From: an uncultured Collinsella sp.
GTDB lineage: Bacteria; Actinomycetota; Coriobacteriia; Coriobacteriales; Coriobacteriaceae
Direction: 5' to 3'
NCBI GenBank assembly: GCA_937943045.1
Contig: CALEBN010000032.1
Span: 1-64,000, forward strand
Length of the DNA stretch: 64,000 nucleotides
Shown: positions 53,512 through 63,159 of the stretch, piece by piece
Layout: each line of letters starts with the position of its first letter
How positions within the stretch are numbered: position 1 is the first letter of the stretch
The notes under the pieces: generated by a model
Database searches by the model: none
What the model was told of the DNA's origin: nothing
Seen by the model: the letters and a program-made list of their open reading frames with translations, nothing else
Position numbers and translations under genes: made by a program

Positions 53512-55071
53512 TTACTCCACCTCGCTCTGAGCGGTCTCGGTACCGAACACAGCGCGGTACATCGGCGTCGCGTGAAGCTCCTCGGTGCTCTGCTCGAGCA
53601 CGATGCCGGTCGCGGTCTCCACACCGTGCACGAGAGGCAGCGGGGTGGCGATGCCAAACCACAAGATCATGACAGCCAGGATGATTTCGGGAATAAGCAT
53701 GAGCGCCGGAGCCTCATGCTTGCCCATGCCCTGGGGCGCATGGCCGAACACCGACTTGAGTGCGATGCGGGTGAGCGCGGAGATGGCCACGGTAAGACCG
53801 AGGGCGACCACGACGACCAGCCACATGGGACCGGCGGTGACACCGGCGACAAAAGTCAGGAACTCGGAGATAAACATGCCAAAGGGCGGGAAGGCACCAA
53901 GGCCGAGCAGCGCCAGGACGGCGAGCGCGGCGGTTGCGGGGGCAACCTCAACGACGCCCTGGATCTTGGCCAGGCTACGCGTGCCAAAGGCGTGCTGGAT
54001 GTTGCCGGACACGCAGAAGGCAAGCGTCTTGGTAAAGCCGTGGAACACGCAGTGCAGCAGGGCCGCGGCGATACCCAGCGGGCCACCGATACCCAGGCAC
54101 AGGGCAATAACGCCCACGTTCTCCACAGACGAGTACGCAAAGCGGCGCTTGAGGTCGTCCTGGCGAAACATCGAAAGTGCCGCCACCAAAATGGACAGCG
54201 TGCCGACGATCAGCAGCAAAAGCTGCGGATACTCGGCGCCCACGGCCTGGATAGTAAAGCCGTAGAAGCGCATGATCACGAGCATGGCGCACTTAAGCAG
54301 CACGCCCGAGAGCAGGGCCGAGACAGGGCTCGGGGCCTGGGAGTGGGCATCGGGCAGCCAAGTGTGCATGGGGAACAGGCCGGCCTTGGTGCCAAAGCCG
54401 ATCACGATAAACGCAAAGGCGAGGCGCATGAGCGTCGGATCGAACTGGTCGGCATACGGCAGTACGCACGACAGGAATGCGGCCTCGTGGGCGTTGGGAA
54501 TCACGTCGGCGGCGTTGGCGTAGATCAGCAGCGTACCGAACAAGCCAAAGGCCACGCCGGCGGTGCAGACCATCGCATACTTCCAAGAAGCCTCGAGGGC
54601 CGTCTTGTTCTTGTAGATACCCACGAGGAACACGGTGGAAAGCGTGGTTGCCTCCACGGCGGCCCACGTGAGGATCATGTTGTTGGACAGGCACGCGAGC
54701 AGCATGGTGAACACAAACAGGCTAAACAGCGCAAAATACTGCTTGGCGCGCTCGGCGGGCATGGAGCCCTCCTCGATATCGGCCTTTACATAGGGCAGCG
54801 AGAACAGCCCGGTAAGAAAACCGATAAAGCCGATGAGCAGCACAAAGATGGCGCCCAGCGAATCGAGGTGGAACCACAGGCCAAGAGCGCTCGCGGTGTC
54901 GCCGCTCATAAGGACGTCGCCGGCCGTCATAATCGACAGCACCAGGACGGCTGCGACGGAGACCAGGTTGAGACCGGCAAACACGTTATAGGACGTGTTC
55001 TTGGGCAAAAACGCCATGACCAGCGAGAACACCAAAGGAGTCGCGAGCAGGGCGAGGATCAACGTTTCCAT
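53512..55071 (-). CDS. hyfF: Antiporter-like membrane subunit HyfF
   Basis: 519 residues, about 14 membrane segments, NuoN/Mrp-D type. Contains KAGLFPMHTWLPDAHSQAPS, SGVLLKCAMLVIMRFYG and a helix-breaking Lys/His region (HCVFHGFTKTLAF) typical of proton-translocating subunits. One of three such subunits here; their presence marks a Hyf (FHL-2) complex that may pump ions, in contrast to the smaller Hyc complex. GGGGG ribosome site before ATG. Confidence 0.9.
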   Translation of the reverse strand: METLILALLATPLVFSLVMAFLPKNTSYNVFAGLNLVSVAAVLVLSIMTAGDVLMSGDTASALGLWFHLDSLGAIFVLLIGFIGFLTGLFSLPYVKADIEEGSMPAERAKQYFALFSLFVFTMLLACLSNNMILTWAAVEATTLSTVFLVGIYKNKTALEASWKYAMVCTAGVAFGLFGTLLIYANAADVIPNAHEAAFLSCVLPYADQFDPTLMRLAFAFIVIGFGTKAGLFPMHTWLPDAHSQAPSPVSALLSGVLLKCAMLVIMRFYGFTIQAVGAEYPQLLLLIVGTLSILVAALSMFRQDDLKRRFAYSSVENVGVIALCLGIGGPLGIAAALLHCVFHGFTKTLAFCVSGNIQHAFGTRSLAKIQGVVEVAPATAALAVLALLGLGAFPPFGMFISEFLTFVAGVTAGPMWLVVVVALGLTVAISALTRIALKSVFGHAPQGMGKHEAPALMLIPEIILAVMILWFGIATPLPLVHGVETATGIVLEQSTEELHATPMYRAVFGTETAQSEVE

Positions 55072-55074
55072 GGA

Positions 55075-55728
55075 CTACCCCCTCAGCTCGGACAGGTCGC
55101 GCGCATCGAGCGAGTGGGAGTCGTCCCAAATGCGACGCACGACGATGGACATGATGATGACGGCAAAGATGGCGTCGGTGGCGATGCCGATCTCGATGAT
55201 CTCGGGAGCGGTGGGGGCCAAAAGCGCGAGCGTCACGTGGCTGCCGTTTTCCATAAGGCAGTATCCAAAGATCTGCTTCATGATGTTGCGCTGCGAAATG
55301 ATGCAGGTGAGGCCCACAAAGAAGTGAGCGAAGCTAATAGCGAGCGCAGGCGTTGCGACCTCGGCCGTGGGCAGGCTGATCTGCGTCACGACGGCAAAGC
55401 AGATCGCGACCTCGACGGCGATGATGCAAATGGCCCACGCGGGCTTAAGGCCGGCCTTGAGCGATGCGTCGCTCGGCTCACCCATCTTCTTGTATGCGCG
55501 GTTGAGGATATAAGGGACCAGGACGACCTTGGTGATAAAGGCAGATCCAGCCCACATAAGCAGCTCCTGCGCACCAGTGGTGACACCGAGCGTGGCGAGA
55601 AGCCCCACGAGCACCAGCGACTGCACCGCATACCAGTGGATGGAATGTTTGATGTTCTTGGAGACGACCACCATGGTGGACGTGACGATCAGAAGGCCGC
55701 CAAGGATGTTGACGATCGAATAACCCAT
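55075..55728 (-). CDS. hyfE: Membrane subunit HyfE
   Basis: 217 residues, about six to seven membrane helices, NuoK-like in the C-terminal half (SFAHFFVGLTCIISQRNIMKQI and IEIGIATDAIFAVIIMSI). The order D-E-F and length agree with E. coli HyfE. It is thought to contribute to the membrane arm of the complex. GGAGGT lies upstream of ATG; 3 bases separate it from hyfF. Confidence 0.88.
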   Translation of the reverse strand: MGYSIVNILGGLLIVTSTMVVVSKNIKHSIHWYAVQSLVLVGLLATLGVTTGAQELLMWAGSAFITKVVLVPYILNRAYKKMGEPSDASLKAGLKPAWAICIIAVEVAICFAVVTQISLPTAEVATPALAISFAHFFVGLTCIISQRNIMKQIFGYCLMENGSHVTLALLAPTAPEIIEIGIATDAIFAVIIMSIVVRRIWDDSHSLDARDLSELRG

Positions 55729-55741
55729 GTCGTTCTACCTC

Positions 55742-57199
55742 CTAACCGATCCAGCTGGCCGAAAGCGGGCCGCTGACGATGACCATGATGATGAGCACGA
55801 TGAACACGAACGCCATCGCGCGGGGAAGCGGGGCTCCCGCAGCGACCTCGTCGCTCGGCTCGCCGGGCAGGCAATAGCCCATCCACTTGAGGAACCAGGC
55901 GAAGGTGGCAACGGTTTCGGCGACCATGATGCACACGAGCACCAGGATCGCAACGTTGCCGGCACCAACAGAGAAGCCGCCGGCGATAATCTGGAACTTC
56001 GAGAAGAACGTGTTCATGGGCGGCACGCCGGCAATGGCGAGCGCGGCGACACCAAAGCCCACGCCCGAGATCGGGTACTTCTTTACGATGCCGCGAAGCT
56101 TGGGCAGCATACGCGTGCCGAGCGTAAAGGAGAACGAACCGGCGATCAGGAAGAACAGCGTCTTGGCGAAAGCGTGGTTAAAGATGTGGCAAACGGCGCC
56201 ATCGAAGGCCAGCTGGCTGCCAAAGACCGAAAGGCCCAGACCAAAGAACACATAGGAGAGCTGGGCGATCGTGGAGAAGGCCAGCAGACGCTTCATGTCC
56301 TTTTGCGGCAGGTACATAAGGAAACCAAAGAGCATGGTGACCATGGCGTCGATAATGGCGACCCAGCCCACGATCTCGGGAATCTCGCCGGCAGAGACGA
56401 GTGCACGCGCGAACACGCACACGCCGACTTTGACCATCGAGGCACCATGCAGGTAGGCCGAAACAGGCGTCGGCGCCTCCATGGCCGAAGGCAGCCACAT
56501 GTACATGGGAACCTGTGCGGACTTGGCCCAGGCCGCAAACAGCACGAGCAAAAGGACGATAGCCTTGAGCTTGGCATCGAGGCCGGCAATCGCGGTAATG
56601 GCGAAGGTGCCGGTGTGGGCAAACACGATGGCAGCGCCCAGATACAGGCCGAGCGCACCGATATGCGTGATAATCAGGGCCTTCATGCCGGCCTTCTTGG
56701 CCGTAGGCGACATGTAGTAGCTAATGAGGCCCCAAGAGCACGCACCCGTGATCTCAAAGAACACGAGCTGGCCCAAAAGGGTCGAGCTGTACACAAGGCC
56801 GGCCATGGCGCCAATGAAGGTCGCGAGATACGCGTAGAAGCGACGACGCGGCGCATCGGGATGCTCACGGTTATTCTCGCTCATATAGGGAATCGAATAG
56901 ATCACGACAAGCAGGCCGATGCCCACAAAGGCGGGCGCGAGCAGCGTGCTCATGCGATCGAAGGTGAATCCCATGACGAGGGTCTGCCCAAACGAGATCA
57001 GGGGGACCTGCGTGTCGGGCATGCCGGCGCCAGCGAAATTCGCGGCGAGGGCGATGGTGCAGACCGTAGAGACGGCGGCACCCAAAACGCTGAACCACTT
57101 GGCGTACGGACGGGGGAACAGGGCGACGAGCACCGAGGCCACCATCGGGGCCGCGATAGCGACCAAGCCGAGAAGGGACAGACTGACTGCAAATGACAT
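55742..57199 (-). CDS. hyfD: Antiporter-like membrane subunit HyfD
   Basis: 485 residues, about 14 membrane segments, NuoM/NuoL-like. ITGACSWGLISYYMSPTAKK, AKSAQVPMYMWLPSAMEAPT, SAYLHGASMVKVGVCVFAR and HIFNHAFAKTLFFLIAG carry the Lys and His residues of the proton path. Encoded between hyfC and hyfE as in E. coli. GGAGAAGGGAG before ATG. Confidence 0.9.
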   Translation of the reverse strand: MSFAVSLSLLGLVAIAAPMVASVLVALFPRPYAKWFSVLGAAVSTVCTIALAANFAGAGMPDTQVPLISFGQTLVMGFTFDRMSTLLAPAFVGIGLLVVIYSIPYMSENNREHPDAPRRRFYAYLATFIGAMAGLVYSSTLLGQLVFFEITGACSWGLISYYMSPTAKKAGMKALIITHIGALGLYLGAAIVFAHTGTFAITAIAGLDAKLKAIVLLLVLFAAWAKSAQVPMYMWLPSAMEAPTPVSAYLHGASMVKVGVCVFARALVSAGEIPEIVGWVAIIDAMVTMLFGFLMYLPQKDMKRLLAFSTIAQLSYVFFGLGLSVFGSQLAFDGAVCHIFNHAFAKTLFFLIAGSFSFTLGTRMLPKLRGIVKKYPISGVGFGVAALAIAGVPPMNTFFSKFQIIAGGFSVGAGNVAILVLVCIMVAETVATFAWFLKWMGYCLPGEPSDEVAAGAPLPRAMAFVFIVLIIMVIVSGPLSASWIG

Positions 57200-57214
57200 T
57201 GTTTCTCCCTTCTC

Positions 57215-58141
57215 CTACACGCCGACGACCACGAAGACAAACGCCAGAACGGCGATGCCCACGACGGCCCAGGTCTGATTACCGAGTACCTTAAAACGCG
57301 AGCGCGAGCAAGAGTTCTCGATCACGCCGCATACGACAAAGTCGATCAGGCACTTCACCAGGAAGATGACCGCACCCAGAACAGCGGCGGCACCCACGGT
57401 CGCGGGCTCGCCCCAGGGGACGAAGATCGCGCAGAACCAAGCGACGACCAGGACCTGTTTCATGGACATGGCAAGCTTGGCCATGGCGAGCGACGGGCCG
57501 GAAAGCTCGGCAAGCGGGCCTTCCTGAAGCTCCTGCTCGGCCTCGGCCTGATCAAACGGCAGCTTGCCGAGTTCCATGTAGCAGGCAATCGCAAAGGCGA
57601 TGCCGGCAAGGATCACGGCGACCGGCGCGTCGATGGCGCCTGTCATGATGTGCTGACCCATGGTGGCGATGTCGGTGGAACCGCACACCAGGGCGGCGGC
57701 AAACAGCGCCAACAGCATGGACGGCTCGATGAGCACGCTCATGAGCAGCTCGCGGACGCCGCCGATACCGGCGTAGGCGTTGGACGAATCCACACCGCAG
57801 AGGGCGAAGAAGAAGCGGGCGAGCGCCAGGCTGTACATGATGGTGATGGCGTCACCAAAGACCGGGATGGGGCTTTGTGCCGTAAAGAGCGGCAGGCCCA
57901 TCGCGAGCATAAAGGCGACGGCGAAGAACAGCGGCGGCATAATGCGCAGCGCAAAGCTCGCGTCCTCGCTCTGGGACTCGGGGCGCGCAAAGAGCTTGGC
58001 CAGGTCGCGGTAGTCCTGCATGATGCTGGGGCCGCGACGGTTGTGCATCTTGGCGCGAATCACGCGGCCGAGACCGGAGAAGAAAGGCGCGACGGCCATA
58101 ACGACCACGCCCTGCAGAACGGCAAGTACGATGTTGTTCAT
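57215..58141 (-). CDS. hyfC: Membrane anchor subunit HyfC/HycD (NuoH-like)
   Basis: 308 residues, about eight membrane segments. GLGRVIRAKMHNRRGPSIMQDYRDLAKLF is the NuoH/HycD loop that docks the hydrogenase arm; ELGKLPFDQAEAEQELQEGPL is the conserved acidic loop (EFDxAE type). It joins the soluble electron-transfer arm to the membrane. GGAGGGGAG before ATG. Confidence 0.93.
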   Translation of the reverse strand: MNNIVLAVLQGVVVMAVAPFFSGLGRVIRAKMHNRRGPSIMQDYRDLAKLFARPESQSEDASFALRIMPPLFFAVAFMLAMGLPLFTAQSPIPVFGDAITIMYSLALARFFFALCGVDSSNAYAGIGGVRELLMSVLIEPSMLLALFAAALVCGSTDIATMGQHIMTGAIDAPVAVILAGIAFAIACYMELGKLPFDQAEAEQELQEGPLAELSGPSLAMAKLAMSMKQVLVVAWFCAIFVPWGEPATVGAAAVLGAVIFLVKCLIDFVVCGVIENSCSRSRFKVLGNQTWAVVGIAVLAFVFVVVGV

Positions 58142-58153
58142 GCTCTCCCCTCC

Positions 58154-60172
58154 TTAACCCATTTGCACGGCGAGCACGAGGAACACCACGAGTGCCGCGA
58201 CGATGTAGCAGATATAGATGCTGTAGTTGCCGCCCTCGAGCTTAGTCGCGAGGTCGGCGAGTTTCTCGACACCCTTATGCGGGGCATCGACGAGAACCTT
58301 GTCGGGTACGGGCTCCACAGCCTCGGCCACACCGGTGAGCTTCTGGAAGAAGTGCGCGATGGACCAGCAGACGGCCGTGCAGCGGTCGCGCAGCGTGTAG
58401 AGCGGCTGCATAAACCAGGACACCTCGGAGGCAAAGGTCGTGGCCACGACGGGCATATGCTCGTTGGGAGCATAACCGCATGCCCACGGCTGGGACTTCT
58501 GCACCTTGCCGACGGTCTTGAGCTTGCGATAACCGCAGGCAAGGCCGACGAGCACCACGAGCGCAATGGCGATCGCGGGCGTGGAGGTGGCAGCGCCGGA
58601 GTACTGGTTCATGAGCTCCATGCCCTCGGCGGCAAACACGCCACCGTACGGATGCAGCACGGACGCGGCGACATCGACCAGCACGGGCGCGATCACGGGA
58701 GCGCCAATGCCCAGCACGACGCAGATGGCCGCGAGCAGGCCCTGCGCAAACACCATGGGGGCGGGAACCTCCTTGGCATTGGCCGCGGCCTCGGAGCGGG
58801 GCGCGGAGGCAAAGGAGACGCCATAGGCCTTGACGAAGCACGTGACAGCCAGCGCGCCGGTAATGGCAAGCGCGACGGCAGCGAACACGGCCACGATCAT
58901 GACGGCCTTGTCACCCTGCATGGCGGCATTAAACAGCGACTGATAGGTAAACCACTCGGACACAAAGCCGTTGAAGGGCGGGATGGCCGAGATGGCAAGC
59001 GCGCCAATAAGGAAGCAGATGGCCGTTGCCGGCATACGACGGAACAGGCCGCCCATCTTCTCCATATTGCGGGTACCCGTGGAGTACAGCAGCGCACCGG
59101 CGCCCAAGAACAGCTCGCCCTTAAACATCGCGTGGTTAAACGTGTGGTAGAGGGCGGCCATCAGAGCCAGGACGGCGATGCCGACAGAGTCGAGCGCCAT
59201 GGCGGCCATGGAGGCGCCGACGCCGAGCAGAATGATGCCGATGTTCTCGACGGAGTGATAGGCCAGCAGGCGCTTGATGTCATGCTCCTGCAGGGCGAAG
59301 GCCACGCCGAGGACCGACGAGATCGCACCGAAGACCATGACCATAAGGCCCCACCAGACCTGAACGCCCGAGGCGGAGAGCAGGTCGAGACCAACCTTGA
59401 GGATGCCGAAGATACCGATCTTGATCATGCCGCCGGACATGAGGGCCGACACGTTGGACGGCGCCTCGGGATGTGCCTTGGGCAGCCAGCCGTGCAGCGG
59501 GATAATACCGGCCTTGGCGCCAAAGCCAAAGAAGGCGAGCACGAAGCACACGGATGCAACCGCGGGGCTAAACTGCGTGGCGCGGAAATCCGCAAAGGCA
59601 AACGAGCCACCGGCGCAGTTGGTCATGGTGAGGAAGCTCGCCATGATGAGCACAAAGCCCACGTGCGCGATCACAAAGTAGAGCCAACCGCCATGGATGG
59701 AGTTCTCGTTCTCCTCGATCACGACCAGGAAGTACGAGGTCAGCGACATGAGCTCAAAGGCGACCAGGAACCAAAACACGTTGTCGGCGGTGATGACGAG
59801 CATCATGGACGCCACGAAGGTGTTAAAGAAGAAGCCGGCGCGGCCCTTTTTGCCCGGGTACTCATCAAAATAGTTGAGACCGTAGATCGAACCGGCAAAC
59901 GCGAGCACCGAGATGAGCGCCACGAACAGGCCGGACAGCTGATTGAGCAGCAGCTGGAAATGGGCAAACGGGAAGAACACGATGGTGTCGACCGACGTGA
60001 CATTGCCCAGCACGGCCTGGATGCCGGCCACAAACGAAAGCACCGCGGCGGCGGCGCCGATAAGGCAGCCGGCGGTCTTGGCGGCGTTATCGGCCTTGAT
60101 CAGCAGAACCGAGGCGAGCGCACCGATGCACGAGACGGCAAGCGATGCGATAAACAGCGTCATGCTATCCAT
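58154..60172 (-). CDS. hyfB: Antiporter-like membrane subunit HyfB/HycC
   Basis: 672 residues, about 16 membrane segments, NuoL type. FGFGAKAGIIPLHGWLPKAHPEAPS, SGGMIKIGIFGILKV and YHTFNHAMFKGELFLGAGAL are the proton-channel motifs; the C-terminal amphipathic region (residues about 540-650) resembles the NuoL lateral arm. Start overlaps the end of hyfA. Largest membrane subunit of the complex. Confidence 0.92.
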   Translation of the reverse strand: MDSMTLFIASLAVSCIGALASVLLIKADNAAKTAGCLIGAAAAVLSFVAGIQAVLGNVTSVDTIVFFPFAHFQLLLNQLSGLFVALISVLAFAGSIYGLNYFDEYPGKKGRAGFFFNTFVASMMLVITADNVFWFLVAFELMSLTSYFLVVIEENENSIHGGWLYFVIAHVGFVLIMASFLTMTNCAGGSFAFADFRATQFSPAVASVCFVLAFFGFGAKAGIIPLHGWLPKAHPEAPSNVSALMSGGMIKIGIFGILKVGLDLLSASGVQVWWGLMVMVFGAISSVLGVAFALQEHDIKRLLAYHSVENIGIILLGVGASMAAMALDSVGIAVLALMAALYHTFNHAMFKGELFLGAGALLYSTGTRNMEKMGGLFRRMPATAICFLIGALAISAIPPFNGFVSEWFTYQSLFNAAMQGDKAVMIVAVFAAVALAITGALAVTCFVKAYGVSFASAPRSEAAANAKEVPAPMVFAQGLLAAICVVLGIGAPVIAPVLVDVAASVLHPYGGVFAAEGMELMNQYSGAATSTPAIAIALVVLVGLACGYRKLKTVGKVQKSQPWACGYAPNEHMPVVATTFASEVSWFMQPLYTLRDRCTAVCWSIAHFFQKLTGVAEAVEPVPDKVLVDAPHKGVEKLADLATKLEGGNYSIYICYIVAALVVFLVLAVQMG

Positions 60173-60782
60173 TGTTTTCGCTCCCTTCTGCTTTCTCGGA
60201 CAGGCCCTGGGCCACGGCGGTAACGTCGACGGCCGGACCGTTTTCGATCGAGCGTAGGCGCTTGGCCTCGTCGAGCTCGCGATCGGCCGCGCCGCCCATG
60301 ACGGTCAGCGCCTTGGTGGGGCACGCCGCCACACAATGCGGGCCGTCCGGATCGAAGGCGCACAGATCGCACTTGACGGCGCAGGTGTACTGGCCAGGAG
60401 CCCACGTGAGCAGGCTGCTCAGTGACTTAGGATACGAAGGCGTCGGGTCGCACATGCCTGCGACACCGGCGATAGACGTGCCATCGGGATGGATGGCTCC
60501 GAAGGGGCACGCGATGGCGCACAGCCTGCACCCGATGCACTCCTGCTCCTTGACGTGGATGCGATCGCCATCGTGCTCGATGGCATTCACCGGGCAAACC
60601 TCGGCGCAGGGGGCACCCTCGCAATGGTGGCAGGCAAGGGCGGCCGAAATACCGCCGGTCTTCACGAGCGCCAAACGCGGCGTATCCTGAAGACCCTGCA
60701 TCCGGTGGGCGTCGGCACAGGCGGACTGGCATGTTCCGCAGCCGATGCACCTCTCCGGGTTGATGTCGATGAAGCGGTTCAT
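60165..60782 (-). CDS. hyfA: Ferredoxin-like subunit HyfA/HycB
   Basis: 205 residues from MNRFIDINPERC, 7 bases after AGGA. Four 4Fe-4S clusters are indicated: CIGCGTCQSACADAH, CHHCEGAPCAEVCPVNAI, CIGCRLCAIACPFGAI and CDLCAFDPDGPHCVAACPTKAL. It would take electrons from FdhF and pass them to HyfH and HyfI. A second protein of this type is encoded upstream of fdhF (63160-63678). Stop overlaps hyfB start by 8 bases. Confidence 0.92.
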   Translation of the reverse strand: MNRFIDINPERCIGCGTCQSACADAHRMQGLQDTPRLALVKTGGISAALACHHCEGAPCAEVCPVNAIEHDGDRIHVKEQECIGCRLCAIACPFGAIHPDGTSIAGVAGMCDPTPSYPKSLSSLLTWAPGQYTCAVKCDLCAFDPDGPHCVAACPTKALTVMGGAADRELDEAKRLRSIENGPAVDVTAVAQGLSEKAEGSENNG

Positions 60783-60804
60783 CCCCACTTCCTTTCAAAA
60801 TAAC

Positions 60805-60839
60805 GGGCCGGGCTCCCGAACGTACGGGACGCCCGGCCC
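60805..60839 (-). promoter_or_regulatory. Strong hairpin between fdhF and hyfA
   Basis: GGGCCGGGC (60805-60813) pairs with GCCCGGCCC (60831-60839), continued inside by TCCCG/CGGGA around AACGTA. On the minus strand it is followed by GTTATTTTG, a weak T tract, then the hyfA ribosome site. Likely a partial terminator or mRNA stabiliser that sets the ratio of FdhF to hydrogenase. Confidence 0.65.
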
Positions 60840-60860
60840 AAAAAGCCAACGAGAACGGGA

Positions 60861-63083
60861 CTACACGATTTGGTTCACGTGTGTCTCGTCGTCGAACTTG
60901 GCGGCGCCGGGCTCAACATCCTGGGGAGCGGCGGCGTCCACCAGAGCCTGCTTGAGCTCGGTGTACTGACGCTCGACCTCGCCCTCTGCCCAGACCTGGT
61001 CGGCAATGGCGTCGACCTGGCAGGCGGAGAACTTGTCCTCGGGCGTATGCGAGACCGGGTCGACCTTGTGCATGGTCAGCTCGTTGCACTTGCCGATCCA
61101 CCACTGGTAGGTCATATAGACCGTGCCCTTGTTGATACGGTCGCTCACGTCGGCGCGGCTGTATACCTGGCCGCGGCGGCTATGAATCGAGACGATGTCG
61201 CCGTTCTTGATGCCGCGCGCCTGGGCGTCCGCGGGATTCATGCGGACAAAGCCGGGCTCGTCGGCAAGCAGCGCCAGCGTCTTGCAGTTGCCGGTCATCG
61301 AACGACAGCTGTAGTGGCCGACCTCGCGGACGGTGCACAGGATGAGCGGGTACTCATCGTCGGGAAGCTCGGAGGGCGCCTCCCAGTCGTGCGCCATCAG
61401 GTTGGCGCGACCGTCCTTGGTGGTGAACTTGCCACCAGCGAACATGTCGGGCGTACCGTGGTCGTTCACATCGGTGCTCTTGACCGGCCACTGGGCGTAG
61501 CCGCCCTCGGGAGCCATCTTCTCGTAGGTCGCGCCCACAAAGTTGGGGCACAGGCTAATGCACTCGTTCCAGATCTGCTCGGTGTTGTCGTAGTGCATGG
61601 GGTAGCCCATGCGCGTAGACAGGTCCGCGAAGATCTCCCAGTCGTGACGGCACTCGCCCTTGGGCGGAACGGCCGCGTCAAAGTGCTGGAAGCTACGGTC
61701 GGATGCGGTAAAGACACCCTCGTGCTCGCCCCAAGAGGTAGCGGGCAGGATGACGTCGGCGAGCATGGTCGTCTGCGTCATAAAGATGTCCTGGCAAATG
61801 AACAGATCCAGCTCGGAGAGCGTCTTGCGCATGCCGGCCGAATCGGGCTCGGTCTGCACCGGGTCCTCGCCGTAGTTGTAGAAACAGTGCACCTTGCCCT
61901 CGTCGACCAGGTGGCCCAGGTCGGTGAGCTTGTAGCCCTCCTCGAGCGGGAGCTTTTCCTCGGGCACGCCCCAAGCCTTGGCAAACTTGGCACGCACTGC
62001 CGGGTCGGTGACTTTCTGGTAGCCAGGGTACAGGTTGGGCAGCATGCCCATATCGCAGGAGCCCTGGACGTTATTCTGACCGCGCACGGGCGCGAGGCCG
62101 GAATTGGGTTTGCCGATCTGGCCGGCAACGCAGGCGATGGAGGCGATGGTGTGCACCGTCTTCAGGTTCTGCTTCTGCTGGCATACGCCCATGCCCCAGC
62201 CAATGATGGCAGAGGGCTTCGCCGTGGCGTACATCTCGGCAGCTTGGTGGATCAGCGCGGGCTCGACACCCGTGATGTCCTGTACGGATTCGGGAGTGTA
62301 GTTCTTGATGGTCTCCCACCACTCGTCAAAGCCGTTCGTATGCTCGGCGACGAATTCCTTGTCGTAGAGGCCATCGTTGACCAAGCAGTTGGCAAAGGCG
62401 TTGAGGAACGCAACGTTGCAACCGTTCTTGATCGGAAGGTAAAGATCGGCGATACGCGCGGTTTCGATATGGCGCGGATCGGCGACGATGATCTTGCAAC
62501 CCTTTTCTTTGGCTCGCACGATACGCCTTGCGACGATGGGGTGCGAATCGGCAGGGTTATAGCCGAAGAGGAAAATGCAGCCCGCATCCTCCATACCGGG
62601 GATGGAGCATGACATGCAACCTGAACCAACCGTGTCCATCAGACCGAGGACAGTAGGGCCGTGTCAAGTACGGGCGCAGTTGTCCACGCTGTGGGTGCCG
62701 ATGCACGCACGCGTAAACTTCTGCATGACGTAGTTCGCCTCATTGCCGCCGCCTCGCGAAGAGCCGGTGGTCATGACAGCGTTAGGACCATATTCGTCAA
62801 TTATGGCCTGCATCTTAGATGCGGTGAAATCCAGTGCCTCGTCCCAGCTTACGCGCTCAAGATCCGCGCCCTTAGTGCGGCGGATCATCGGGTGCAGTAC
62901 GCGAGGAGTCAAGATCTTGGTGTCGTTGATGAAGTCGTAGCCGCTCATGCCCTTAAGGCACAGCTCGCCCTGATTGGTGATGCCGTTGAGCGGTTCGGTA
63001 CCCACGACCTGGCCGTTTTGGACCAGGAGGTTAAACTGGCAACCGGCGCCGCAGTACGGGCAGATCACTTTATGCTTCTCCAT
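60861..63083 (-). CDS. fdhF: Formate dehydrogenase H, selenocysteine protein
   Basis: 740 residues with selenocysteine at position 140 (TGA at 62664-62666, minus strand). Without recoding it appears as two frames; both halves match E. coli FdhF closely. N-terminal 4Fe-4S ligands CPYCGAGC with LCLKG; active site DNCARTUHGPTVLG, the same position as E. coli Sec140; VRGQNNVQGSCDMG and GHYSCRSMTGNC further on. Oxidises formate to CO2 using bis-MGD molybdenum and feeds the Hyf hydrogenase. ATG at 63083 is preceded by GGAAGGAGGGTGTC; a longer frame to 63134 was rejected. selA, selB and selC are encoded in the same window. Confidence 0.96.
62633..62666 (-). promoter_or_regulatory. UGA Sec codon and SECIS-like hairpin in fdhF
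   Basis: After the TGA (62666-62664) come 11 bases, then TGTCCTC GGTCT GA(T)GGACA (62652-62633). This folds as a 7-bp stem with one bulged T and a GGUCU loop. E. coli fdhF has the same 11-base distance and an AGGUCU loop bound by SelB. The fold was drawn by eye. Confidence 0.85.
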
Positions 63084-63159
63084 GACACCCTCCTTCCTTT
63101 CTCTGCTACCGAATGCTCGGTACTTATTTGACAATCATTGGGCCTGTATGGCCACCCGC

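Noticed and set aside
51535..60223. Very long open frames on the plus strand opposite the hyf genes (for example 51535-55776 and 57650-60223)
   Set aside because: They are GC-driven antisense shadows: low-complexity His/Gly/Arg-rich translations, no family motifs, and the minus strand carries well-conserved subunits.
60861..63134. fdhF as a pseudogene broken by a stop codon
   Set aside because: The stop is a UGA exactly at the conserved selenocysteine position, followed by a SECIS-like hairpin, and selA, selB and tRNA-Sec are encoded nearby.
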